DNA of 5,421 bases from an uncultured beta proteobacterium (GTDB lineage Bacteria > Pseudomonadota > Gammaproteobacteria > Burkholderiales > Burkholderiaceae). Below are positions 1-5,421 of this stretch, piece after piece. The stretch is taken from positions 1 to 5,421 of the forward strand of contig CAILON010000069.1 in NCBI GenBank assembly GCA_903835865.1, in the 5' to 3' direction. The position numbers and the translations under genes were made by a program. Below the pieces are notes generated by a model. That model worked only from the letters and a program-made list of their open reading frames with translations, did not search any database and was not told where the DNA came from. The number at the start of each line of letters is the position of its first letter. Position 1 is the first letter of the stretch.

Positions 1-32
1 ATTCAGCACCCTATTTTTGCATGAAGCGCGAG

Positions 33-99
33 CTTTCCACAATTTATCCACACACAATCCCCAAACTTATCCCTAGGGTTGTCCACAACCTTATCCACA
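33..99 (+). other. DnaA-box array, probable part of oriC (dnaA-dnaN side)
   Basis: Two perfect DnaA boxes (TTATCCACA) lie at 44-52 and 91-99, and one with a single mismatch (TTGTCCACA) at 79-87. Weaker matches sit at 33-41 (CTTTCCACA, 8/9 to TTWTNCACA), 55-63 (6/9) and 67-75 (TTATCCCTA, 7/9). All read in the same direction, and their starts are 11, 11, 12, 12 and 12 bp apart, close to one helical turn. Such a cluster next to dnaA is the usual hallmark of a bacterial origin, where DnaA-ATP forms a filament to open the duplex. The row lies downstream of dnaA, where dnaN is expected. Boxes and spacing are seen directly; origin function is inferred. Confidence 0.8.
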
Positions 100-113
100 G
101 GCTAATAAATTAA
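91..113 (+). other. Possible DnaA-box / GC / DnaA-trio unwinding element
   Basis: The last perfect box of the array is followed by GG and then by CTA-ATA-AAT-TAA, an A/T-only run after the first C. This resembles the basal unwinding element described in Bacillus subtilis, where a DnaA box and a short G/C stretch are followed by 3'-GAT-5' trios (CTA on this strand) on which DnaA loads onto single-stranded DNA. Only the first trio fits well and the second is degenerate. The run continues into the stop codon of dnaA at 110-112. This is a tentative reading; the A/T run could simply be the gene end. Confidence 0.35.
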
Positions 114-1534
114 GCTTTCAATGTTTGCTCAATCACATGGATTTCGTGATTGAGCTGGCTATCATGTGAACGCTCTTCAGTAATCTTCCGAACAGCGTGT
201 AAAACAGTAGTATGGTCACGCCCACCAAACAATTCACCTATCTCAGGCAGGCTTTTTTGAGTCAATTCTTTAGCCATAAACATTGCTATCTGACGCGGAC
301 GTGCAATATTGGCAGGACGCTTTTTAGAGTACATGTCTGCCACCTTGATACTATAAAAATCTGCCACCGCTTTTTGGATGTTTTCTACTGAAATTTGGCG
401 ATTTTGGATTGAGAGCAGGTCTTTTAGGGCTGTTTTGGCAACCTCAATAGTCACTTCTCGACCATGAAAGCGTACAAAAGCCAAAATCTTACGTAATGCC
501 CCCTCAAGCTCCCGCACATTTGAGCGTAGGTGTTTGGCAACAAAAAACGCCACATCCTCACTCATGGGGATGCCTTCACTTACCGCTTTTTTCATCAAAA
601 TGGCCACACGCATTTCAAGCTCTGGGGGCTCAATTGCCACCGTTAAGCCAGAATCAAAGCGGGAGATGAGTCGATCATCAATGCCTGCCATCTCTTTTGG
701 ATAGGTGTCACTAGTAATAATGACCTGGGCCTTGTTGCTTAAAAGCGCCTCAAAGGCATAGAAGAACTCTTCTTGTGTGCGAGACTTGCCGCTAAAAAAC
801 TGAATGTCATCAATCAACAGGAGGTCTAGCGAGTGGTAGTAGCGCTTAAATCGATCAAACGCCTTTTGTTGATAGGCTCGAACTACATCAGACACGTACT
901 GTTCTGCGTGAATATAGCGAATCCTAGCGTTGGGCTTTTCTTTTAAAAGGTGATTACCGATTGCATGGATTAAATGGGTTTTACCTAAACCAACACCACC
1001 GTATAAGAACATAGGGTTGTATGAGGTCCCTGGATTGTGTGCGACCTGAATAGAGGCTGCACGGGCCAGTTGGTTAGCTTTACCGGTAACAAAAGTATCA
1101 AATGTTAGGTTCGGGTTAAGTTTCGAGTGATCCTCAATCTCAAAAGACTGTTCCTCAACCAAAATTACAGAGCCTACTTCGCTAGGCTCCTTAAGTTCGG
1201 GGGGCGCTAATTCCACTACAGGGCTTGGTTTGGGGTTTGAAGGGGTCTCTACATCAAGTACAAAATTGATATTGATTGCTAGGCCAAAATATTGGGACGC
1301 TAACTCTTGAAAGCGATCAGCAAAACTCTTTTTAATCCAATCTAACTTAAACCGGTTGGGCGCCCCTATTGTTAGTGAGTGATCACTCTCATCAAAAGAC
1401 ATGAGGGACAGGGGCTGTATCCAGGTTTTAAATTGTTGCGGCGATAGTTCGCGGGACAAGGCGCCAATAGCGCTATCCCAAAAACCCAAGGGGTTAATTG
1501 AATTCAAGGTGGGAGGATTTTGTAAGTTGCTCAT
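110..1534 (-). CDS. dnaA: Chromosomal replication initiator protein DnaA
   Basis: DnaA is the AAA+ ATPase that binds DnaA boxes, melts oriC and helps load the replicative helicase; it also regulates transcription. The 474-residue product has all four domains. Domain I (about 15-95) carries W19 and the APNRF segment. A variable linker (about 96-140) is rich in P and E. The AAA+ domain has Walker A GGVGLGKT (179-186), Walker B LLLIDD (238-243), sensor I ITSD (273-276), the DDRLISRF box VII with candidate arginine finger R292 (286-293) and sensor II arginine R341. Domain IV holds the DNA-binding helix-turn-helix with R414 and GGRDHTTV (437-444). I chose the ATG at 1534. The frame stays open to a TTG at 1579, but those 15 extra codons run through a DnaA box and do not look like DnaA protein. 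The Shine-Dalgarno signal is weak. The gene diverges from rpmH and is flanked by DnaA boxes on both sides, so autoregulation is likely. Confidence 0.98.
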   Translation of the reverse strand: MSNLQNPPTLNSINPLGFWDSAIGALSRELSPQQFKTWIQPLSLMSFDESDHSLTIGAPNRFKLDWIKKSFADRFQELASQYFGLAININFVLDVETPSNPKPSPVVELAPPELKEPSEVGSVILVEEQSFEIEDHSKLNPNLTFDTFVTGKANQLARAASIQVAHNPGTSYNPMFLYGGVGLGKTHLIHAIGNHLLKEKPNARIRYIHAEQYVSDVVRAYQQKAFDRFKRYYHSLDLLLIDDIQFFSGKSRTQEEFFYAFEALLSNKAQVIITSDTYPKEMAGIDDRLISRFDSGLTVAIEPPELEMRVAILMKKAVSEGIPMSEDVAFFVAKHLRSNVRELEGALRKILAFVRFHGREVTIEVAKTALKDLLSIQNRQISVENIQKAVADFYSIKVADMYSKKRPANIARPRQIAMFMAKELTQKSLPEIGELFGGRDHTTVLHAVRKITEERSHDSQLNHEIHVIEQTLKA

Positions 1535-1569
1535 ATTTTTGGAGGATCCATTGTAGCGATGACGCAAAG

Positions 1570-1620
1570 TTATCCACAAGCTTAAAAATCGTGGAAAAGC
1601 TGTGGATAACTTGTGTATAA
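1570..1620. promoter_or_regulatory. Second DnaA-box cluster, dnaA promoter side
   Basis: Perfect boxes are at 1570-1578 (plus strand) and 1601-1609 (minus strand). A TTATACACA box, fully matching TTWTNCACA, is at 1612-1620 (minus), and a weaker TTTTCCACG at 1590-1598 (minus). The three minus-strand boxes start exactly 11 bp apart and face dnaA, while the box at 1570 points towards them. The cluster lies 36-86 bp upstream of the dnaA start. It is therefore well placed both for repression of dnaA by its own product and as a second half of the origin. The sites are seen directly; both roles are inferred from known DnaA biology. Confidence 0.8.
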
Positions 1621-1640
1621 GAAGAAAAATACCTTTTAAA
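1614..1640 (-). promoter_or_regulatory. Weak candidate dnaA promoter
   Basis: On the minus strand, TTTAAA (1635-1640) and TATACA (1614-1619) each match the sigma-70 hexamers at four of six positions, but with a short 15 bp spacer. The -10 hexamer lies inside the DnaA box at 1612-1620, so bound DnaA would block it, which fits autoregulation. Other pairings in this A/T-rich DNA are nearly as good, for example TATTTT further upstream, so the exact promoter is uncertain. Confidence 0.25.
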
Positions 1641-1683
1641 TTAAGGATTTAAAGAAAAATCACACAAAAATAGAGAAAAACAC
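1621..1683. other. A/T-rich stretch with phased A-tracts, candidate unwinding or bent DNA
   Basis: Only 14 of these 63 bases are G or C. A5 tracts start at 1625, 1655, 1666 and 1676, separated by 30, 11 and 10 bp, which is close to whole helical turns and predicts intrinsic curvature. The stretch directly abuts the DnaA-box cluster at 1570-1620, the usual position for a DNA unwinding element. It may alternatively be only an A/T-rich promoter region serving dnaA or rpmH. No gene is visible in it. Confidence 0.5.
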
Positions 1684-1704
1684 CTACATATTCGTCAGGA
1701 TAGA

Positions 1705-1733
1705 TTGACCTTTTGCTCCGCAACAAGGAAAAT
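1705..1733 (+). promoter_or_regulatory. Candidate rpmH operon promoter
   Basis: TTGACC (1705-1710, five of six matches to the -35 consensus) is followed after 17 bp by GAAAAT (1728-1733, four of six to the -10 consensus). This would start transcription near 1740, leaving a leader of under 20 bases before rpmH. It is the best -35 match I see in the spacer, but the -10 is mediocre. A promoter inside the A/T-rich stretch to the left remains possible. Confidence 0.35.
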
Positions 1734-1756
1734 ACTTGGTTTTCCCCGGATCTATC

Positions 1757-1891
1757 ATGAAAAGAACATACCAACCCTCAGTAACACGCCGTAAACGTAC
1801 CCACGGTTTTCGTATCCGTATGAAAACTAAGAGTGGACGCGCAGTTTTAAACGCACGTCGCGCAAAAGGCCGCAAACGTTTGGCCGTTTAA
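1757..1891 (+). CDS. rpmH: 50S ribosomal protein L34
   Basis: L34 is a small, very basic protein of the large ribosomal subunit that packs against 23S rRNA. The 44-residue product begins MKRTYQPS, continues with [14 protein letters not shown] and ends in an Arg/Lys-rich tail closing RKRLAV. This matches the whole family at its usual length of 44-46 residues. The ATG at 1757 is supported by the invariant N-terminus. A short GGA at 1748-1750 may serve as a weak ribosome binding site. It is the first gene of the rightward cluster and lies divergent from dnaA, a classic arrangement around bacterial origins. The rnpA gene follows after 8 bases. Confidence 0.98.
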
Positions 1892-1899
1892 TTTAGACA

Positions 1900-2217
1900 T
1901 TGAACAGCGCAAGGATTTCTGAATTACTAAAAACACGCCCCAAGACAAGTTTGTATTGGGGTATGTATTTGGCTTCGGCCGAAGAAGGTAAGCAGCCGGA
2001 TTTAGGAGTGGCGGTTGCCAAGAAGTTGGCTAAGCGTGCGGTTGACCGCAATCGCTTAAAGCGAATGATTCGAGCGTTGGTTTGGACAGCCCAAGCTGCG
2101 ACATTGAAAAGCGATGTGGTGGTTAAGTTGAAAAAGCCAATTGGGCGCGAAACTCGCGGTAGGCTCAGAAAAAAAGAGAAAGATCTCTTGCGCCAACAAA
2201 TGACTGGGCTGATTTAA
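1900..2217 (+). CDS. rnpA: Ribonuclease P protein component
   Basis: RnpA is the protein subunit of RNase P. It assists the catalytic RNA in removing 5' leaders from tRNA precursors. The 105-residue product shows the core LGVAVAKKLAKRAV (35-48), followed directly by the RNR signature and LKRMIR (50-58). The strand DVVVKLKK (72-79) comes after it, then a basic C-terminal helix. The start is TTG at 1900, 8 bases after rpmH. A TAG at 1894-1896 prevents extension further upstream, so the protein lacks roughly ten residues that usually precede the first helix of the family. No clear Shine-Dalgarno sequence is visible, so translation may be coupled to rpmH. The family call is firm; the exact start is less so, since a TTG (codon 18) and an ATG (codon 22) occur later but would remove more of the fold. 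Confidence 0.93.
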   Translation: MNSARISELLKTRPKTSLYWGMYLASAEEGKQPDLGVAVAKKLAKRAVDRNRLKRMIRALVWTAQAATLKSDVVVKLKKPIGRETRGRLRKKEKDLLRQQMTGLI

Positions 2218-2218
2218 A

Positions 2219-2452
2219 GTGCGCCCATTAAATACAGCAGCAATTAGGCTGGTTAAGCTCTATCAATTGCTCTTAAGTCCCTATTTGGGCATGCACTGTA
2301 AGTATGTGCCCAGTTGCTCTCAATATGCTTGCGACTGCTTTGCGCATTATGGATTTATAAAAGGCTTTGGCCTTAGTGTGTGGCGCATATTGCGCTGTAA
2401 CCCCCTGTCACACGGCGGTTATGATCCTGCTGTAAAACAAACATCTCATTAA
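2219..2452 (+). CDS. yidD: Membrane protein insertion efficiency factor YidD
   Basis: YidD is a small inner-membrane-associated protein thought to help YidC-dependent insertion of membrane proteins. The 77-residue product has an amphipathic N-terminus (RLVKLYQLLLSP), then the family core with C27, PSCSQYA (31-37), a GFIKG turn, WRILRCNP (55-62) and GGYDP (66-70). The three conserved cysteines are C27, C33 and C60; two further cysteines (C38 and C40) lie next to the core. The GTG start at 2219 is fixed by an in-frame TGA at 2210-2212 just upstream, and it lies one base after the rnpA stop, which suggests translational coupling. The length is normal for the family, and its place between rnpA and yidC is the conserved one. 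Confidence 0.95.
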   Translation: MRPLNTAAIRLVKLYQLLLSPYLGMHCKYVPSCSQYACDCFAHYGFIKGFGLSVWRILRCNPLSHGGYDPAVKQTSH

Positions 2453-2467
2453 TTTAAGTGAACACAA

Positions 2468-4141
2468 ATGGATTTTAAAAAAACAATTCTTTGGGCCGTG
2501 TTTTCAATGTCGGGCCTTATGCTCTACAACAATTGGCAGGTTCACGAAGGTAGGCCATCTCTTTTTGGCGGAACTCCAGTTAGTGCTCCTGTGGGCGCCG
2601 AGAAGGTGGCTGGCAGTAATACAGCGGACGCTCCTGTGCAAGTCATTGGCAATGCAACCAAGCCTGCTGCGCCCGTAGTAAGCGCTGGCAACATTGAAAG
2701 CACTGAAAAGTTTGCTTTAACGAACGATGTTTTGGCATTAGAAATTAGCGCAGTCGGTGCAAACGTGGTTGATGCCAAATTATTAAAAGCGCTTACTGCC
2801 GAACAAAAACCAGTTGAACTGTTTCAATACACGCCAACACATAAATATTTTGCTCGCTCAGGATTGGTGGCGCTTGGTAATACCGATCTACCAAATCACA
2901 CCAGCACTTTTAGACTACTTCAATCTGGTAAAGATGGCTCAGGCAGGCCATTTATTACTCTAGCGAGTGAGCGCAATGGCGTGAAGTTAGAAAAAACATT
3001 CATCCTTAACCCTGGAAGCTATGTGGTGGATGTTGGCCACCGCGTTACGCAGGCAAGCACGAATGCCAATCCACTTGTTCTCTATACCGAGATTGTGCGT
3101 GATGCAACACAGGAACAGAAAATCGGACCTTTTGACGGCGCGTTTTCTGCCAGCACCTTTACAGGCCCTGCTGTCTACACAGGCAAAGAAAAGTTTAATA
3201 AGCTCGAATTCACCGCAATAGATAAAAATAAAATCACCATTCCAACCCAGGCTCCCGCAGGAGACCCAGCATGGATCGCCATGGTGCAACATTATTTTGC
3301 AAGCGCTTGGATTCCTGGCGACAAATTTGCTCGCGACATCTATGCAGGAAAAATAGATAACGGCTTGTATCGCATTGGAATACAAACACCACTTGGCGAT
3401 GTTGCCCCTGGTAGCACGATAGTAGAAAAAGCACGTCTTTTTGTCGGCCCACAAGAAGAAAGTGTTTTAGAAACGATTGCCCCTGGCTTCGAATTATTAA
3501 AAGATTATGGTTACCTCACTATTTTGGCCAAACCTATTTTCTGGTTGCTGGAAAAGATTCATGGCTATGTTGGTAATTGGGGTTGGTCCATCATCTTGCT
3601 GACCATTTTGATTAAGCTGGTGTTCTTCCCGCTTTCTGCTGCAAGCTATAAATCCATGGCACGCATGAAAGAAGTTCAGCCGCGTTTATTGACAATGAAA
3701 GAGCAATACAAAGGTGAGCCACAAAAGCTAAACCAAGCCATGATGGAAATGTATCGCAAGGAAAAAATTAATCCATTGGGAGGTTGTTTGCCAGTGGTAA
3801 TTCAGATACCAGTGTTTATTTCTCTTTATTGGGTGCTTTTGTCTTCCGTTGAAATGCGCGGCGCCCCTTGGGTTATGTGGATACATGATCTATCAATCCC
3901 TGACCCTTATTACATCTTGCCTTTGGTGATGGCAGTTTCAATGTTTGTGCAAACAAAACTGAATCCAACTCCGCCAGATCCAATTCAGGCGAAGGTGATG
4001 ATGTATATGCCGATCGTATTCTCGGTGATGTTCTTTTTCTTCCCTGCTGGATTGGTCTTGTACTGGGTTGTTAACAACCTATTGTCGATTGCTCAGCAAT
4101 GGCAGATCAATCAAATGTTTGGAAAAAAGCACACCAAGTAA
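2468..4141 (+). CDS. yidC: Membrane protein insertase YidC
   Basis: YidC inserts and folds inner-membrane proteins, alone or with SecYEG. The 557-residue product has the long Gram-negative (YidC1) layout: an N-terminal membrane segment (about 5-22), an Ala/Pro-rich linker (about 35-75) and a large periplasmic beta-domain (about 80-340). The insertase core follows, with GNWGWSIILLTILIK (369-383) beginning the first core helix, a cytoplasmic hairpin (about 392-430), NPLGGCLPVVIQIPVF (435-450), YYILPLVMAV (481-490) and a final pair of segments (about 510-544) including FPAGLVLYW. The groove position that is Arg366 in E. coli is Lys383 here, a substitution I believe is common in the family. The C-terminus is short and basic (KKHTK). 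The ATG at 2468 lies 15 bases after yidD, and an AAGTG just upstream is a weak ribosome binding site. Confidence 0.98.
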   Translation: MDFKKTILWAVFSMSGLMLYNNWQVHEGRPSLFGGTPVSAPVGAEKVAGSNTADAPVQVIGNATKPAAPVVSAGNIESTEKFALTNDVLALEISAVGANVVDAKLLKALTAEQKPVELFQYTPTHKYFARSGLVALGNTDLPNHTSTFRLLQSGKDGSGRPFITLASERNGVKLEKTFILNPGSYVVDVGHRVTQASTNANPLVLYTEIVRDATQEQKIGPFDGAFSASTFTGPAVYTGKEKFNKLEFTAIDKNKITIPTQAPAGDPAWIAMVQHYFASAWIPGDKFARDIYAGKIDNGLYRIGIQTPLGDVAPGSTIVEKARLFVGPQEESVLETIAPGFELLKDYGYLTILAKPIFWLLEKIHGYVGNWGWSIILLTILIKLVFFPLSAASYKSMARMKEVQPRLLTMKEQYKGEPQKLNQAMMEMYRKEKINPLGGCLPVVIQIPVFISLYWVLLSSVEMRGAPWVMWIHDLSIPDPYYILPLVMAVSMFVQTKLNPTPPDPIQAKVMMYMPIVFSVMFFFFPAGLVLYWVVNNLLSIAQQWQINQMFGKKHTK

Positions 4142-4182
4142 TTTTTGTAATGGCATAACTATCCTATGGAAAATGCACAGCA

Positions 4183-5421
4183 ATGATGACAAGACAATTG
4201 CCCATCATTGCTGTAGCAACAGCCCCCGGTAAAGCAGGCGTTGGTGTGGTGCGCATCAGCGGCAAAAATTTAGAGGCCATTACCAAGGCCCTCTTTCAAA
4301 AAACACTAAAACCAAGACAGGCCAATTTACTGACCTTGCGGGACTCTGATGGTCAAACCATTGATCAGTTAATTGCCATTTATTTTTCCTCGCCTGCATC
4401 TTTTACTGGCGAGGATGTCCTAGAGCTTCAGTGCCATGGAGGCCCACAGCTGCTTGAGCTAGTGATGCGACGTTGCCTTGAGCTTGGAAAAGATGAAGGC
4501 CTTGTTATTGCTGAGCCAGGAGAGTTTTCACTTCGCGCCTATCTCAACAACAAGATTGACTTGGCTCAGGCAGAAGCGATCGCAGACTTAATTGATGCCC
4601 AAAGTGAGGCTGCGGTTCGAGGCGCGGCCCGTTCCTTGCAAGGCGCTTTTTCAGATGACATTAATGCGCTGATTGAGGAGATTACACAACTGCGGATCTT
4701 GGTTGAATCTACCCTTGACTTTCCTGAGGAGGAAATTGAGTTTTTAGAAAACGCCCAAGCGCGTGAGCGTTTGTTGGCAGTTAAAACAAAATTACAGGCT
4801 TTGCGTGCTGGCGCCAAGCAAGGAAAAATTTTGCGCGATGGCATTCAATTGGTTTTGGCAGGCGCACCTAACGTTGGTAAAAGCTCCCTTTTAAATAGGT
4901 TGGCAGGCGAAGAGGTGGCAATCGTGACCCCGATTGCTGGGACGACTAGAGATCGGGTAAAGGAAAGCATCAATATTGGGGGTGTGCCTATTCACATCAT
5001 TGATACGGCCGGCCTGAGGAAAACGATTGATGTGGTGGAGGCTAAGGGGATTGAAAGATCTTGGGACGCCATTCGAATGGCTGATTTAGTCATTTTTCTA
5101 AGTGATGTTGATACACAAGTTGATGCCAATGGCCTTCGAGAGCAGATTTTGGGTGAGCTTTCCCCAAAATGCCCGGTTTTAGATGTCCTTAACAAGGTAG
5201 ATTTACTGGGGGAATCACTCAAGATGCCCCAAAGCAACGTTTTATTGATTTCCGCCAAAACCGGGGATGGAATTGAGGCGCTCAAGCAGAAAATATTAGA
5301 AATGGTTGGTTGGGGTGGGCCCCAAGAAGGCGCTATTTTGGCTCGAAGAAGGCATTTAGACTGCATAGAGCGGGCTGCCGAACATATTGAAAAATCGGAA
5401 GAATTCGCAGCAAATGGCAAC
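4183..5421 (+). CDS. mnmE: tRNA modification GTPase MnmE (TrmE), C-terminus beyond the window
   Basis: MnmE works with MnmG to place the (carboxymethyl)aminomethyl group on C5 of the wobble uridine of certain tRNAs, using a folate-derived carbon and GTP hydrolysis. The visible 413 residues include the N-terminal folate-binding domain (TAPGKAGVGVVRISG, 13-27; FTGEDVLELQCHGG, 74-87; EPGEFSLRAYLNNKIDL, 111-127). The helical domain follows, with the G domain inserted in it: G1 GAPNVGKS (227-234, with the potassium-binding Asn230), the TT of G2 (254-255), G3 DTAG (274-277), G4 NKVD (337-340) and G5 SAK (357-359). About 40 residues are missing, including the C-terminal motif with the catalytic cysteine. 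Two consecutive ATG codons (4183 and 4186) could start it; an in-frame TAA at 4156 limits extension. It lies 41 bases after yidC with no terminator between them. Confidence 0.97.
   Translation, partial: MMTRQLPIIAVATAPGKAGVGVVRISGKNLEAITKALFQKTLKPRQANLLTLRDSDGQTIDQLIAIYFSSPASFTGEDVLELQCHGGPQLLELVMRRCLELGKDEGLVIAEPGEFSLRAYLNNKIDLAQAEAIADLIDAQSEAAVRGAARSLQGAFSDDINALIEEITQLRILVESTLDFPEEEIEFLENAQARERLLAVKTKLQALRAGAKQGKILRDGIQLVLAGAPNVGKSSLLNRLAGEEVAIVTPIAGTTRDRVKESINIGGVPIHIIDTAGLRKTIDVVEAKGIERSWDAIRMADLVIFLSDVDTQVDANGLREQILGELSPKCPVLDVLNKVDLLGESLKMPQSNVLLISAKTGDGIEALKQKILEMVGWGGPQEGAILARRRHLDCIERAAEHIEKSEEFAANGN

Noticed and set aside
1535..1579. A 15-codon N-terminal extension of dnaA from a TTG start
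   Set aside because: The added residues do not resemble DnaA, and the DNA contains a perfect DnaA box right at the TTG. The ATG at 1534 begins a normal-length protein.
1713..1723. Small hairpin TTGC-TCC-GCAA in the rpmH leader
   Set aside because: A 4 bp stem with a 3-base loop and no U-run is too weak to call a terminator or attenuator.
1684..1875. A 63-codon minus-strand open frame
   Set aside because: It is antisense to rpmH and its leader, its Arg-rich composition mirrors the L34 codons, and it has no recognisable family.
2987..3454. A 155-codon minus-strand open frame, with other smaller frames in the same area
   Set aside because: It lies wholly inside yidC, whose protein is clearly real and continuous. 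The antisense product is Cys-rich and unlike any known protein.
4142..4182. Possible terminator between yidC and mnmE
   Set aside because: There is a TTTTT run just after the yidC stop but no preceding G/C-rich hairpin, so I see no intrinsic terminator.
4566..5420. Minus-strand open frames of 92 and 142 codons
   Set aside because: Both are antisense shadows of mnmE, whose GTPase motifs are intact in the plus-strand frame across the same interval.
1..5421. A new mobile element, CRISPR array, toxin-antitoxin or defence system
   Set aside because: No direct-repeat arrays with spacers, transposase genes, terminal inverted repeats, tRNA genes or unexplained genes are visible. The window is conserved core-genome DNA.

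Overview
This window is a chromosomal replication-origin neighbourhood from a proteobacterium, most likely a betaproteobacterium of the Burkholderiaceae, and a Polynucleobacter-like organism is my best guess. The pointers are the gene order (dnaA divergent from rpmH-rnpA-yidD-yidC-mnmE), a 44-residue L34, the protein sequences, and a moderate base composition with A/T-rich spacers. The genus is inferred from pattern memory and was not searched.

Layout. Positions 1-109 are non-coding, downstream of dnaA, and probably lead to dnaN just beyond the left edge. They hold a same-direction, helically phased row of DnaA boxes. dnaA occupies 110-1534 on the minus strand. Positions 1535-1756 are the divergent dnaA/rpmH spacer, with a second DnaA-box cluster next to dnaA, then a very A/T-rich stretch with phased A-tracts, then the rpmH leader. 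From 1757 to the right edge all genes are on the plus strand and closely packed: rpmH (1757-1891), rnpA (1900-2217), yidD (2219-2452), yidC (2468-4141) and mnmE (4183 to the edge, missing its C-terminus). I see no terminator hairpin between any of them, so they are probably one transcription unit.

How it fits together. DnaA binds the box clusters on both sides of its own gene, which suggests a two-part origin and autoregulation. The rightward genes make a ribosomal protein (L34), the protein part of RNase P, a helper and the main insertase of the inner membrane (YidD, YidC), and a tRNA wobble-uridine modification GTPase (MnmE).

No unknown protein system is present: every substantial gene is a familiar core gene. 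The less ordinary content is in the non-coding DNA: the 11-12 bp spacing of the DnaA boxes, the inward-facing arrangement across dnaA, a possible DnaA-trio element running into the dnaA stop codon, and the phased A-tracts. Smaller oddities are an N-terminally short RnpA with a TTG start, and a six-codon open frame whose stop overlaps the mnmE start.
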